Of a stretch of 64,000 nucleotides of DNA, positions 1 to 9,094 are shown in pieces. The notes below the pieces were generated by a model, which searched no databases, was not told the DNA's origin, and was given only the letters and a program-made list of their open reading frames with translations. Source of the stretch: CAVUEG01 sp963740525. Its GTDB lineage: Bacteria > Actinomycetota > Actinomycetes > Propionibacteriales > Nocardioidaceae. Location: the NCBI GenBank assembly GCA_963740525.1, contig CAVUEG010000011.1, forward strand, positions 1-64,000, written 5' to 3'. A program made the translations under genes and the position numbers. Position 1 is the stretch's first letter; each line of letters starts with the position of its first letter.

Positions 1-1422
1 TGAGGGCCAGCGAGGCGACGGGGTTCGTCAGGAAACAGGTGAGCACGTCGTCGTTGATGCTGTAGGACTGGTTCGCGATGCCGATGACGCGCGAGGCACT
101 CGTCCCGGCCGGACTGCAGCCGGTCTTGGTCGGCACGTTGTGCAGGGAGCCGTCGTAGCCTCCCGAGGTGTCGCCCGTGATCATGCCGGCGGCGGCGGCG
201 TTGGCCACGTTGCCGGTGGTCGTGCCCACGCAGTTGAGGGTCTCGTTCCCGACCCCGGCGTACGGCATCGTCGGGGTCACCGCGCCGTTCAGGCCGTTGG
301 TGCACTGTCCTGTGGTATCGCGGTCTGGTGGACCACCGGCGCAAGGGGCGGCTGGAGGCCCTTGGCCACGTTCTTCGCCAGGTAGCGGGCAGGGGTCGTG
401 TTGGAGCGGGGGATGTCGAGGGCGCCGAAGTTGCCGCTGGTCGAGCCCTCCCCACACTGGGGCACCGCGTCCCCGACCCTGATCGGCTGCGCCTCAGCCA
501 CGGTGGACCACTTGTTGACCGTCCCTGCGGTGAAGGAGCGGAGGTACCAGATCCCGGTGGTGTTGGCGACCGCGCTCGGGATCGTCAGGGTCACGTTCGA
601 CGAGGGGTTGTTGGTGTAGCCGGCAGGCGGGTGAACGGGAAGGAAGGTGGTCACCTGGACGACGTTGGCGGGGTTCGTGTCGCCGTTCTTGAAGAACCCG
701 ATCTTGGTGGTCTTGCTCCACTTCTTCCCGGTCAGCGTGACGGTCACGCCGACCGCTCCGACAGTGACATCGATGCTTCCGGTCGAGGTGGTGACGCCGG
801 TCAACTGCGTGATGTTGGTGTCGGCGGGGTAGGCCAGGTTCGGGGTCACGGGGATCGCGTGACCGCTCGGGGGGTCGGTGAGCGTCTGCAGCCCGTAGTC
901 GCACCCCTGCACCGCGAAGGCGGGCATCACGCGCATGCCCGGGCTGTAGACGTTCACCGTGGCCTTGGCCTCGACATCGACGTTGCTGTGGCCGAGGGCC
1001 GCGGCGAGGCCCCAGTTGACCCGCGCCCAGGGCGCCGTCACCTGCAGCCCGGTCGCGGTGTAGCGCGCGTCTCCGTTGGTGAGGTTCGCGTCGGTGAGCA
1101 TGGCGGCGGTGACGCAGCTCTTCGGCACCGTGGCCAGGCACGCGGCCTTGCTCGCGTTGTCGTCCTGGGGCTGGTTCGCGTTGAGCGAGGCGACGATGGC
1201 GTTGAGAATCGCTGCCGACGGGGTCCCGCCTACGGGGGTGATCCCGGTCATGGAGCCGCCGGCCGAGAGTGCGGCGAAGTCGGCCTGCCGCTGGACATCC
1301 CGCTTGCGGGTGACGCCGTTGCCGAGGTCGACACTCAGGGCCGCGACGCCCATCAGCATCACAGCCATGAGCGACACCAGGATCGCGACCGAGCCTCTCT
1401 CGTCGCGGCGACGGCCGGTCAT
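1..1422 (-). CDS. TadG-like pilus assembly protein, partial, one frameshift
   Basis: Probable Tad/Flp pilus accessory protein anchored in the membrane. The N-terminus (RRDERGSVAILVSLMAV, then a hydrophobic stretch to about residue 32) matches the TadE/G-like N-terminal domain. The remainder is a Thr/Gly/Asn-rich extracytoplasmic region with paired cysteines. The reading frame starting at 1422 stops at 289, but the protein continues in another frame from about 300-380 down to base 1 (for example GNETLNCVG and GIANQSYSINDDVLTCF), so a single-base break near 300-380 is inferred. The 3' end lies outside the window. Its start overlaps the stop of the TadE-like gene by four bases (ATGA), so the two are translationally coupled. 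The family is clear; the exact Tad role is inferred. Confidence 0.72.
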
Positions 1423-1832
1423 GGGCAGGTCCCGCTAGGGGTCTTGTCCTCCAGTCGGGCGACGACCTTCTTGGTCACCTGACCATCACCCGGCAGGGGC
1501 AGGAAGCCGATGATCTTCCCGTCGGCGTTCACGGTGACGGTGACCATGGCACCGGTCGACACCAGCGTGAGGTTGCTCGGGCTGTACGACGCCGAGCTGA
1601 CGAACGGCGACTGGTTTCGTGCGAAGTCCCGCACGGCATTGGGGCCCCAGCAGTCACCGACGACGACCCGTCGTGCCGCGTTGCTGGCGGCGGAGGAGGC
1701 CGACTCCGCGACGTAGAAGTAGAAGCCGTACTGCACCATGCCGATGAGCAGCGTGAGCAGGGGGATCGACACGAGCGCGAACTCCACTGCCGAACTCCCA
1801 CGCTCTCGTCCGCGGGTACCGAAGCGAATCAA
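1419..1832 (-). CDS. TadE-like pilus assembly protein
   Basis: Small pseudopilin-like protein of 137 residues. The motif RGSSAVEFALVSIPLLTLLIGMV near residues 10-28 is the TadE signature, with a Glu five residues after the processing-type Gly/Ser, followed by one membrane helix and a short extracellular part ending in a Cys (GTCP). TadE proteins are known to be processed by the prepilin peptidase and to help assemble Flp pili. The gene lies between the pilin gene (upstream in transcription) and the TadG-like gene, which it overlaps by four bases. The length is normal for the family. Confidence 0.8.
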   Translation of the reverse strand: MIRFGTRGRERGSSAVEFALVSIPLLTLLIGMVQYGFYFYVAESASSAASNAARRVVVGDCWGPNAVRDFARNQSPFVSSASYSPSNLTLVSTGAMVTVTVNADGKIIGFLPLPGDGQVTKKVVARLEDKTPSGTCP

Positions 1833-1991
1833 AACCCAGCCAGCTCTCTCGTCTCGTCGTCGTGCTCAGCCCCCGTGATCGGCCGCGCGGGGCCGCATTC
1901 AAGGGTAGGCGTGGCATGAGTCTGGTGTAAGTGAATGAAAGCCCGAAGGCGAATGGCTAGATCGGGCCATGCGCGATGACCCGTCTGGGAC

Positions 1992-2216
1992 CTAGTTGCA
2001 GTGATATCCGGCGGAGGGGTTGCAGACGGACTTGTCCATGACCGGACCGCTCACACTGAGCAAGGCGCCACGTGCAAGGAGCGCGATGCCGGCGCACATC
2101 ACGACCAGCAAGGCGTACTCGACGACGCTCGCTCCCCGTTCCGAACGGCTCGACAGGTGGCGCGACAACCAGAGGATCACCCGTCCATGGTGCGCCACGC
2201 GCACGCAATCCGCCAC
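1992..2216 (-). CDS. Flp-family type IVb pilin
   Basis: Predicted major or minor Flp pilin of up to 74 residues. The core ERGASVVEYALLVVMCAGIALL carries the class III prepilin pattern: Gly before the cleavage point, Glu at mature position 5-6, Tyr next to it, then a hydrophobic helix. A short tail contains two Cys. The ATG at 2216 gives a leader of about 26 residues, somewhat long; a GTG at codon 13 would give a more typical leader, so the start is uncertain. The gene is divergent from the glucokinase with only 38 bases between. It heads a pilus run with the TadE- and TadG-like genes, separated from them by a 159-base gap in which I see nothing definite. Confidence 0.75.
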   Translation of the reverse strand: MADCVRVAHHGRVILWLSRHLSSRSERGASVVEYALLVVMCAGIALLARGALLSVSGPVMDKSVCNPSAGYHCN

Positions 2217-2254
2217 CGAACGCGCAGATCGGCGCGGTAGGGGATGCTGTCCCG

Positions 2255-3226
2255 ATGACGCTCTCAGACAGCTCCGGCACCGAGGTACTCCAGGTGGTCG
2301 GAGTGGACATCGGTGGCACCAAGGTGCTGGCCGGTCTGGTCGACGAGGCGGGTGTCGTCAAACGCCGGGTCCGGGTGGCAACGCCTCATCGCAGCACGAG
2401 TCCCGGTGTCGTCGAGGACACGATCGTGGAGGCGGTTTCGACCCTTCTCGCAGACGATGGAGAAGGGGCGCCGACGGTCATCGGGGTGGCGGCGGCCGGC
2501 TTCATCGACTCCTCCGGAGAGCGGGTCGTGTTCTCACCGCACCTCTCGTGGCGGGACGAACCGCTGCGACAGGCGTTGGCCGGACGACTCGACGCACCCG
2601 TGCTGGTGGACAACGACGCGAACGCCGCAGCCTGGGCCGAGACCCGCTTCGGTGCGGCACGAGGAGCACGCAACGCGCTGATGATCACTCTTGGGACCGG
2701 TATCGGTGGTGCCCTGGTCCTGAACGGAGAGGTGTTCCGAGGCTCCACGGGGATGGCGGGGGAGTTCGGCCACACGCAGGTGGTGCCCGGGGGCCGGATC
2801 TGCGAGTGCGGGCAGCGGGGGTGCTGGGAGCAGTACGTCAGTGGCAACGCGCTCTCGCGCGTCGCCCGGGAGCGCTCGGGGGAGGCCGGTCCCGACGCGA
2901 TGCGTGGACCGGACGTGACCGCCGCCGCGAAGGCCGGCGACGCACATGCGCTGGCCGTCTTCCATGAGCTCGGTGACTGGCTGGGCGTCGGCCTCGCCAA
3001 CCTGGTGGCGGCCTTCGACCCGGACCTGGTCGTGGTCGGCGGCGGGCTGTCGGAGGCCGGCGACCTGCTGCTGACGCCGGCGAGGGACGCCTTGGCGGCT
3101 CGCCTAGTCGGCGGTGCCCACAGGACCCCACCCCCGGTGGTCCGGGCCAGTCTCGGCCCCGAGGCGGGTTTCATCGGTGCCGCGGACCTGGCCCGCAAGA
3201 AGTACGAGCGCGAGGTCGGCGCGTGA
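2255..3226 (+). CDS. glkA: ROK-family glucokinase
   Basis: Cytoplasmic sugar kinase that phosphorylates glucose with ATP. The 323-residue protein begins with the phosphate-binding motif GVDIGGTK (residues about 15-22). It carries the DNDANAAAWAE segment with the catalytic Asp and TLGTGIGGALV for nucleotide binding. It has the ROK zinc-binding signature G-x-I-C-x-C-G-x-x-G-C-x-E (GRICECGQRGCWE). The ATG at 2255 was chosen because family similarity starts there; an open frame extends further upstream without homology. In Streptomyces the glkA gene lies in the same wider neighbourhood as the class II DAHP synthase and dcw genes. A polyphosphate-dependent enzyme is less likely from the motif set. 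Confidence 0.88.
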   Translation: MTLSDSSGTEVLQVVGVDIGGTKVLAGLVDEAGVVKRRVRVATPHRSTSPGVVEDTIVEAVSTLLADDGEGAPTVIGVAAAGFIDSSGERVVFSPHLSWRDEPLRQALAGRLDAPVLVDNDANAAAWAETRFGAARGARNALMITLGTGIGGALVLNGEVFRGSTGMAGEFGHTQVVPGGRICECGQRGCWEQYVSGNALSRVARERSGEAGPDAMRGPDVTAAAKAGDAHALAVFHELGDWLGVGLANLVAAFDPDLVVVGGGLSEAGDLLLTPARDALAARLVGGAHRTPPPVVRASLGPEAGFIGAADLARKKYEREVGA

Positions 3227-3239
3227 CACCATTTCAGGC

Positions 3240-3926
3240 ATGACGACCGTCCGGGTGATGACCTACAACATCCTCATGGGCGGGCGTCGCGGTGCGCCGC
3301 TGCACGAGGTCGTCCGGTCGGTGGCCCCGGACGTGCTCTTGGTCAACGAGAGCCCCAAGCGACCCCTCGTGTGGAGACGCCAGTGCGCGGAGCTGGCGCG
3401 CGAGTGGCGGATGTCGTATGCCGGGGGAGGCCGGAGTGCCGGCTCCAACATGCTGCTCACCGACCACGGCGTACGAGTGAAGAAGGTCTGGACCGAGACT
3501 GTCCGCCATCCGCTCTTCGGGTCGCGGCGAGGCCTTCTCCTGGCCCAGCTGCGCGTCGGCGGACAGATGTTCGGCGTCGTCTCCACCCACCTCGACCTCG
3601 ACGCCGGCCGTCGCGCCGACCAGGTCGCCCGGGTGATCGAGGCCGCCCACACGCTGCGTGGTCCGGTCGTCCTCGGCGGGGATCTGAACGAGGCTCCCGA
3701 CGGCCCCAGCTGGGAGCGCCTGCGACGCGCTGGTTTCACCGACAACGGCAACCCTGACTGGCCGACGTTCCCGTCCGACGAGCCGACCGCGCGGATCGAC
3801 GCCCTGCTGGTCCGCGGAGCAGCCCGCGTGGTCTTCCACGGTGACCCCGGGGTTCCGGACGGGCTCCTCGCGCGAGCGAGCGACCACCGCCCGGTGCTCG
3901 CGGTGGTGGACCTCTTCGATCAGTAG
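3240..3926 (+). CDS. endonuclease/exonuclease/phosphatase-family protein
   Basis: A 228-residue member of the EEP fold (DNase I/Exo III/Mg-dependent phosphodiesterase). It starts MTYN-I near residues 8-11, has NESPK with the metal-binding Glu, THLDLD, GDLNEAPDG and a C-terminal SDHRPV, which together supply the usual Glu, Asp, Asn and His active-site residues. No signal peptide is seen, so a cytoplasmic phosphodiesterase is likely; the substrate is not apparent. It follows the glucokinase by 13 bases, suggesting co-transcription. Its last seven bases overlap the end of the convergent TIGR00300 gene. Confidence 0.8.
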   Translation: MTTVRVMTYNILMGGRRGAPLHEVVRSVAPDVLLVNESPKRPLVWRRQCAELAREWRMSYAGGGRSAGSNMLLTDHGVRVKKVWTETVRHPLFGSRRGLLLAQLRVGGQMFGVVSTHLDLDAGRRADQVARVIEAAHTLRGPVVLGGDLNEAPDGPSWERLRRAGFTDNGNPDWPTFPSDEPTARIDALLVRGAARVVFHGDPGVPDGLLARASDHRPVLAVVDLFDQ

Positions 3927-5158
3927 CGCTGGTAGTCCTCGACCAGCTCGACCGCGAGCTGCTCGAGGAACAGGCCGACGTCGGTGACGATGCCGCGCGC
4001 CTGGGACGAGCCCCGGTCCGCGAGCTTTGTGACGGTGGCGGGGTTGATGTCCACGCACACCAGCGGGATCGAGGCGGGCAGGATGTTTCCGGTGGCGACG
4101 GAGTGCAGCATGGTCGCGACCATGAGGCAGAAACCGACATCGTTGATGGCGCCACGCATCGCACGCTGACCCTCGATCACGTCGGTGTACACGTCGGGCA
4201 GCGGGCCGTCGTCGCGGACCGACCCGACGAGCACGAAGTCCTTGCCCTCGGTGACGAGCGCGTGCATGATGCCGCCGGTGAGCACGCCGGACTCGACGGC
4301 CGCGCGGATCGACCCCGCCTTGCGGATCGTGTTGAGGGCCCGGATGTGGTGCTCGTGCCCGTGCTCGACGCCGTGGCCGATCGCGAGGTCGATGCCGAGG
4401 GACGTGCCGTACAGGCTGGACTCGATGTCGTGGGTGGCCAGCGCGTTGCCGGCGAAGAGACAGTCGACGAAACCGGCCTTCACCAATGCCACCATGGCCG
4501 GGGCGGCGCCGGTGTGGACGACGCCCGGGCCGCCGACCCACAGCACCCTCTTGCCCTGCGCCTTCGCGTCGCGCATCCCATCGGCCACCTGGCGGACGAG
4601 CAGGGTCTGCGGCTTCTCGCTCGAGACCGCCGACTCCATGAACCCGAACGTGTCGTCACTGCGGTTGTGCACCGGGACCGTCACCTTGATCCCGGAGGCG
4701 CCCGTGATCACCGACATCCCGACCTTCACGTCGGACATCGGCAGGGTGTAGACGCGAGGGGTGTCGCCGGAGTCGTCGAGGACCAGCCCGCAGTCCATCT
4801 CCGGGTTGTCGACCAGGAGCCAGCGACCGTTGATCCGGACCCGGGTCTCCAGGTTCGTCGTGGAGTAGAACCCGTCCGGGAAGACACCGTCCATCTCGGC
4901 CGGGTCGAAGCTGGCCTCACCCGGGTTGACCTGGTTGACGCCACGGGTCTGCAGGCGCATCAGAAGCCGTTGGAGGTCGTCCTCGTTCTCCGAGGTGACG
5001 GTGATCTTGGCGTGCGACAGGTCGTTCGCATCGTGGCCGACCTCGAACTTGTCGATCGAGTAGTCACCCTCGTACTCACGGATGTCGTCGAGGACGCGTG
5101 ACAGGATCCCGCTGTCCATGAGGTGACCGCTGATCTCGACGGTCTCACTGGTCGTCAC
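3920..5158 (-). CDS. TIGR00300-family protein, ornithine cyclodeaminase-like (LOR/SDH domain)
   Basis: A 412-residue cytoplasmic protein. The N-terminal third (SGHLMDSGILSRVLD, then ITVTSENEDDLQRLLMRL) resembles the LOR/SDH-type domain. The rest carries a Rossmann-like region (LWVGGPGVVHTGAAPAMV) and a long conserved block around AGNALATHDIESSLYGTSLG and IGHGVEHGHEHHIRALN. Known members of this family are the archaeal ornithine cyclodeaminase and the C-terminal part of cyanobacterial arginine dihydrolase (AgrE/ArgZ), so release of ammonia from ornithine to give proline is a reasonable guess. No arginine or proline gene lies nearby to support it. It stands alone between two convergent or loosely spaced neighbours. 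Confidence 0.75.
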   Translation of the reverse strand: MTTSETVEISGHLMDSGILSRVLDDIREYEGDYSIDKFEVGHDANDLSHAKITVTSENEDDLQRLLMRLQTRGVNQVNPGEASFDPAEMDGVFPDGFYSTTNLETRVRINGRWLLVDNPEMDCGLVLDDSGDTPRVYTLPMSDVKVGMSVITGASGIKVTVPVHNRSDDTFGFMESAVSSEKPQTLLVRQVADGMRDAKAQGKRVLWVGGPGVVHTGAAPAMVALVKAGFVDCLFAGNALATHDIESSLYGTSLGIDLAIGHGVEHGHEHHIRALNTIRKAGSIRAAVESGVLTGGIMHALVTEGKDFVLVGSVRDDGPLPDVYTDVIEGQRAMRGAINDVGFCLMVATMLHSVATGNILPASIPLVCVDINPATVTKLADRGSSQARGIVTDVGLFLEQLAVELVEDYQRY

Positions 5159-5217
5159 GTCTGTTCCTCCGAAGGCTTGCCGGTAGTCGTGGTCAGGCTA
5201 GCGGGGGCCACGGCTGG

Positions 5218-5715
5218 TCAGAGCCTGGCCCCGTCGTCCGTCCAGTCGTCGGGACCCTTGCGCATCGTGAGCACGAGATAGCCGAACCCGCCGAGGAAGC
5301 CGAGCAGGAGGGCCGTGGACAGAAGCGAGGGGAAGTGGAGCCCGAAGATCACCCCGACCAGCATCACCGCTGGTGCGCCGAAGAGGCCGATCCAGGCGAG
5401 CAGCCGCGGCGTCGGCGGTGTCGGGAGAGGTGGCGGCTCGGGGGGCACGAAGTGGCCTTCGTCCTCCCACGAGGTCCCCGGGTCAGGCTGGTCATCCTCG
5501 GTGCGGGGCACCGGTTCGGCCCCGGGTCGCCACAGGTCGCCCGCCGGCTGCTCAGGAGGTTCCGGCAGGAGCGCTCGGTCGCCGAAGTGCGCGACGATCG
5601 CGCGCCACTCGGCGTCCTCGTCGACCTTCCGGCCGTGTCCCGTGTCCTCGTCCCCGGGCGCGGCCGGGTCCGGCCCCTGGTCGCCGGGCTCGGACGGGTC
5701 ACGGGGATCGCTCAT
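5218..5715 (-). CDS. small membrane protein with acidic proline-rich N-terminus
   Basis: I do not recognise a named family with certainty. The 165-residue product has an acidic, proline-rich N-terminal half (residues 1-105, with AEWRAIVAHFGDRA near 38-51) followed by two membrane helices (about LLAWIGLFGAPAVMLVGVIFG and LLSTALLLGFLGGFGYLVLTM) and a short charged tail. It begins inside the stop of the upstream esterase (ATGA), so the two are translationally coupled. The layout is typical of actinobacterial DUF-type envelope proteins. A function in membrane or lipid context is only suggested by the esterase and acyltransferase neighbours. Confidence 0.6.
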   Translation of the reverse strand: MSDPRDPSEPGDQGPDPAAPGDEDTGHGRKVDEDAEWRAIVAHFGDRALLPEPPEQPAGDLWRPGAEPVPRTEDDQPDPGTSWEDEGHFVPPEPPPLPTPPTPRLLAWIGLFGAPAVMLVGVIFGLHFPSLLSTALLLGFLGGFGYLVLTMRKGPDDWTDDGARL

Positions 5716-6479
5716 GGCCCGGTGACCCTGGCGACGAAGTCGGCTGACTCGGCGAGGATCGTCGGGGCGTCGTTGTCCAGCGTGGCCACGTGGTAGCTGT
5801 CGGTCAACAGGTGCTCGGTGACGTCGCGCGAGGACACCTGGCTGAGGATGATCCGTGCCGACGACGGGTCGACCACGTGGTCCTCGGTCGACCTGAGGAG
5901 CAGGATCGGGGCGGTGACCTTCGCCAGGTCGCCGCGGGTCTCCTTCCAGCCACCCACCATCGAGTGCAGGGCCTTGAGGGGAGTCTTGTCGTAGCCGTAC
6001 TCCTCGACCCCGGGCTTCTTGATGTCGTTGCCGATCCCCGGTACGGCCTTCACCAGGTGCTTGAGCACCGGCACGGCGAGCAGCTGCTTGTTCGAGCTGG
6101 CCACCGCCGGGTTCACCAGGACCAGGCCGGCCACGTCGCGCGGACGCAGCTCCGCCAGTCGCAGCGCCAGGCCTCCACCCATGGAGAGACCACCGACGAC
6201 GACCTGGTCGCAGTTGGCCCGGAGCTTGTCCAGCTCGCGGTCGAGCTCCCCGAGCCAGTCCTCCCAGGTGCAGGTGTTGAGCTCCTGCCAGGTGGTGCCG
6301 TGGCCCGGGAGCCGGGGCACGGAGACGGCGTACCCACGCTCGGCGAGCGACCTGCCCCACGGCACCATCGACGCGGGCGAGCCCGTGAAACCGTGGGAGA
6401 GCAGGACGCCGACCCGCTGACCGTCGGCTCCGGGACTGCCCTCGGCGTGGAACGGCTGGGCCTGGGAGTCTGCGGGCAC
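5712..6479 (-). CDS. alpha/beta hydrolase, Est30/monoacylglycerol-lipase type carboxylesterase
   Basis: A 255-residue serine hydrolase. It shows the oxyanion-hole segment LLSHGFTGSP, the LPGHGT loop, the nucleophile elbow GLSMGG (catalytic Ser near residue 98), the Asp-bearing LRSTEDHVV and a C-terminal SYHVATLD carrying the His. The size and short lid match the bacterial Est30/bMGL group, known to hydrolyse short-chain esters and monoacylglycerols. No signal peptide is evident, so it is probably cytosolic or membrane-associated. It is divergently arranged from plsC across 176 bases and coupled downstream to a small membrane protein, which makes a role in lipid turnover plausible. Confidence 0.83.
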   Translation of the reverse strand: MPADSQAQPFHAEGSPGADGQRVGVLLSHGFTGSPASMVPWGRSLAERGYAVSVPRLPGHGTTWQELNTCTWEDWLGELDRELDKLRANCDQVVVGGLSMGGGLALRLAELRPRDVAGLVLVNPAVASSNKQLLAVPVLKHLVKAVPGIGNDIKKPGVEEYGYDKTPLKALHSMVGGWKETRGDLAKVTAPILLLRSTEDHVVDPSSARIILSQVSSRDVTEHLLTDSYHVATLDNDAPTILAESADFVARVTGP

Positions 6480-6655
6480 GGGGACCTCCGGATCGGGGGA
6501 CAGGCGACCGGCTGGGTCGGGCTGTGACGGGATGGGTCGAGCTGGGTCAGGCTGGGTGTCACGAGGACTGTGTCCAGCGTAGGGGAACCAGCGAAACCGC
6601 CCGCCTGCATCGTCGCACGCACCGTGTTTCCGGGCTAGGGTTCGGAATCGACGAG

Positions 6656-7441
6656 ATGGAGGTCCACCGGGTGTTCTACTGGCTGCTCAAATGGGTGCTT
6701 CTCGGCCCCCTGCTCAGGCTGGTCTTCCGCCCGCACGTCGAAGGTGCGGAGAACATTCCCGACGAGGGAGCCGCCATCCTGGCCAGCAACCACCTCTCGT
6801 ACGCCGACTGGCTGTTCATGCCGCTCACGCTGCCCCGTCGGGTCACCTTCGTAGCGAAGGCGGAGTACTTCAACACCCCGGGCATCAAGGGCTGGTTCCA
6901 GAAGAAGTTCTTCTCCGGCGCCGGTCAGGTGCCGATCGACCGCTCGGGCGCAAGCGCGGCCGAGGGGGCCCTCAGCTCCGCCCGACGGATCCTCGAGCAG
7001 GGTGAGCTGTTCGGCATCTACCCCGAGGGCACCCGCTCCCATGACGGGAAGCTCTACCGCGGCAAGACCGGAGTGGCCCGGCTTGCCCTCGAGTCCCGGG
7101 TGCCGGTCATCCCGGTGGCGGTCGTGGGCACCGATGTGGTGGCGCCGCCCGGCAAGAAGTTCGGCTCGTTCACCCGTCCGGTGGTGCGCTTCGGCAAGCC
7201 CCTCGACTTCTCCCGCTACGAGGGGCTCGAGGACGACCGCTACATCCTTCGTTCGGTGACCGACGAGATCATGTACGAGGTCATGCGCCTCTCCGGCCAG
7301 GAGTACGTCGACATGTACGCCGGCCGGGCCAAGGAGGAGCAGCGCAAGACTGCCGCGGCAGCGGGCGATCGAGGTCCCGAGGAGCCCGAAGGACCCAAGG
7401 GCCCCGGGCCCGCCGGGGACACCGACCTCATCGCGTCGTGA
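6656..7441 (+). CDS. plsC: 1-acyl-sn-glycerol-3-phosphate acyltransferase
   Basis: Membrane-associated acyltransferase making phosphatidate from lysophosphatidate. The 261-residue protein has an N-terminal hydrophobic segment (YWLLKWVLLGPLLRLVF), the catalytic NHLSYAD (H-x4-D) near residues 45-51, the substrate-binding FGIYPEGTRSHDG block and the VIPVAV block, in family order. The tail after residue 235 is acidic and proline-rich. The ATG at 6656 was chosen over upstream in-frame codons because the hydrophobic N-terminus begins there, and a TAGGGT -10-like box lies at 6636-6641. The gene ends in GTGA, which also starts the histidine kinase. The position matches Rv2182c in M. tuberculosis. Confidence 0.86.
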   Translation: MEVHRVFYWLLKWVLLGPLLRLVFRPHVEGAENIPDEGAAILASNHLSYADWLFMPLTLPRRVTFVAKAEYFNTPGIKGWFQKKFFSGAGQVPIDRSGASAAEGALSSARRILEQGELFGIYPEGTRSHDGKLYRGKTGVARLALESRVPVIPVAVVGTDVVAPPGKKFGSFTRPVVRFGKPLDFSRYEGLEDDRYILRSVTDEIMYEVMRLSGQEYVDMYAGRAKEEQRKTAAAAGDRGPEEPEGPKGPGPAGDTDLIAS

Positions 7442-8591
7442 CCCCCGGCGGGAGGAGCGCGGCGGTCCCCAGGACAGCCGCGGACGAGGTCGTCACGACC
7501 CTGTTCCGGGCCCTGGCCGTCCTGCGCTTCGTCGTGATGGCCTACGCGGTCGCCAAGAACGTCGGCCGGACCCGCGACTTCGACCACCCGACGGCGGCCT
7601 GGTTGGTGGTCGCGGTGATCATCGCCTGGACGCTCGCGATGACCTGGGCCTACGACAGTCCGTCGCGTCGACGGCTCCCGCTCTACCTCGCCGACGTCGC
7701 GGTCGCGGTGACGCTGATCCTGACCACGCCCTACATCCAGTCGGACGCGATGATCGAGCGTCATGCGGCACACATGCCGACCTTCTGGGTGATGGCAGCG
7801 GTACTCGCCGTCGCCGTCGGCCGGGGCTGGCTCGACGGGATGATCGCGGCCACCGTCGTCTCGGTGGCGGACGTATCGGTCAAGGTCTCGGTCAACGGGC
7901 CGACCTGGGCAACATCTTCCTGCTGTTCCTGGGCGCCGGCATGATCGGCTACACCGCCTCGATCCTCAAGGAGGCCGTGGAGCTGAGGGCGGAGGCGGAC
8001 CGCAGGTCCGCGGTGGCCGAGGAGCGGGCACGGCTCGCCCGCGCTGTCCACGACGGGACGCTCCAGGTCCTGGCGCTGGTCCAGCGGCGGGGGCACGAGG
8101 CCGGGGGCGAGTTCGCCGAGCTGGGCCGCCTCGCGGCCGAGCAGGAGGTGGCACTGCGCTCGCTGATGCAAGGTCGTGAGGTTGCTCCCGAGAGTCACGC
8201 CAGCGGCGTGGTCGCGGCACTCTCGCGCTTCGAGTCCCCGACCGTGACGCTCTCGGCTCCGGCGGCCGAGATCCACCTGGCGGCCCCGGCCCTCTCCGAG
8301 CTCGTGGCGGGAGTGGCCGAGGCTCTGGGCAACGTCCGGCACCATGTCGGCGTACAGGCCCGGGCGTGGCTGCTCGTGGAGGACCTGGGTGATTCGGTGG
8401 TTGTCACCGTCCGCGATGAGGGCCCGGGGATCGCGCATGGACGGCTGGAGGAGGCGGCCGCCAGCGGACGGCTCGGCGTGGTCGAGTCGATCCGGGGCCG
8501 GATGGCCGCCCTCGGCGGCACGGCCGAGCTGAGGACTGGACCCGGGCAGGGCACCGAGTGGGAGCTCAGGCTCCCGGTGAGGAACCGATGA
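7438..8591 (+). CDS. MacS-family sensor histidine kinase, one frameshift
   Basis: Membrane histidine kinase. The N-terminal half (from the GTG at 7438) holds several transmembrane helices (LFRALAVLRFVVMAYAV, AAWLVVAVIIAWTLAM, LYLADVAVAVTLIL, FWVMAAVLAVAVG). The C-terminal half carries the HisKA_3 phosphoacceptor box RLARAVHDGTLQVL and the ATPase motifs ALGNVRHHVG and VVTVRDEGPGI. The halves are in different frames: the break lies near 7900-7930, where GNIFLLFLGAGMIGY would join them, so a single-base error is likely. It is coupled to plsC (GTGA) and to the flavin-reductase-like gene (ATGA), with a NarL-type regulator next, forming one operon. The stimulus is unknown. Confidence 0.78.
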
Positions 8592-9094
8592 CGATCCACG
8601 ACACCCACCCCTTCCCCACCGAGGACGACCCGGTACGCCGCTTCCGCGCGCGTCTGGGCGGTGTGGTCACGATCTGGACCACGGGAGCGGGAGAGGACCG
8701 GGCCGGGCTGACCGTGTCCTCGGTGATGGTGGCCGGGGGTGCGCCAGGTCGCGTGCTCGGTCTCCTGGACCCGTCCTCCGACCTGGCCGAGGCGCTGGTC
8801 CCCGGCTCGACGCTCGTGGTCGCCCTGCTGAAGTGGCCGCAGCGCAACCTGTCGGAGATGTTCGCCGGCACGGCCCCGGCGCCGGGTGGGATCTTCGCCG
8901 CCTCGGACTTCACCGACACCGCGTGGGGGCCGCTGCTGACAGACGCGACCACCTGGGCGGGGGCCCGCGTGGAGAGGGTCGCCGAGGTGGGCTGGTCGGT
9001 GCTCGTCGAGGCGGCGATCGAGGAGATCGTCATCGGTGACGAGACCGAGCCGCTGGTGCACCGTCGCGGCAGGTACCAGCGGGGAGGAGCCTGA
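8588..9094 (+). CDS. flavin reductase-like (FMN-binding split barrel) protein
   Basis: A 168-residue protein resembling the flavin-reductase domain: FRARLGGVVTIWTTG, LTVSSVMVAGGAPGRVLGLLD and a later segment WGPLLTDATTWAGARVERVAEVGWSVLVEAAIEE. Family members bind FMN or related flavins and reduce them or use them in two-component monooxygenases. No partner oxygenase is nearby. It is overlapped on both sides (ATGA with the kinase gene, one base with the regulator gene), so it is made together with the two-component system. A redox- or flavin-sensing accessory role is an inference from this position. Confidence 0.68.
   Translation: MTIHDTHPFPTEDDPVRRFRARLGGVVTIWTTGAGEDRAGLTVSSVMVAGGAPGRVLGLLDPSSDLAEALVPGSTLVVALLKWPQRNLSEMFAGTAPAPGGIFAASDFTDTAWGPLLTDATTWAGARVERVAEVGWSVLVEAAIEEIVIGDETEPLVHRRGRYQRGGA

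Noticed and set aside
4103..5101. Long open frame on the plus strand opposite the TIGR00300 gene
   Set aside because: It is an antisense shadow produced by high GC; the translation is His/Asp/Val-rich without any family pattern, while the minus strand encodes a complete conserved protein.
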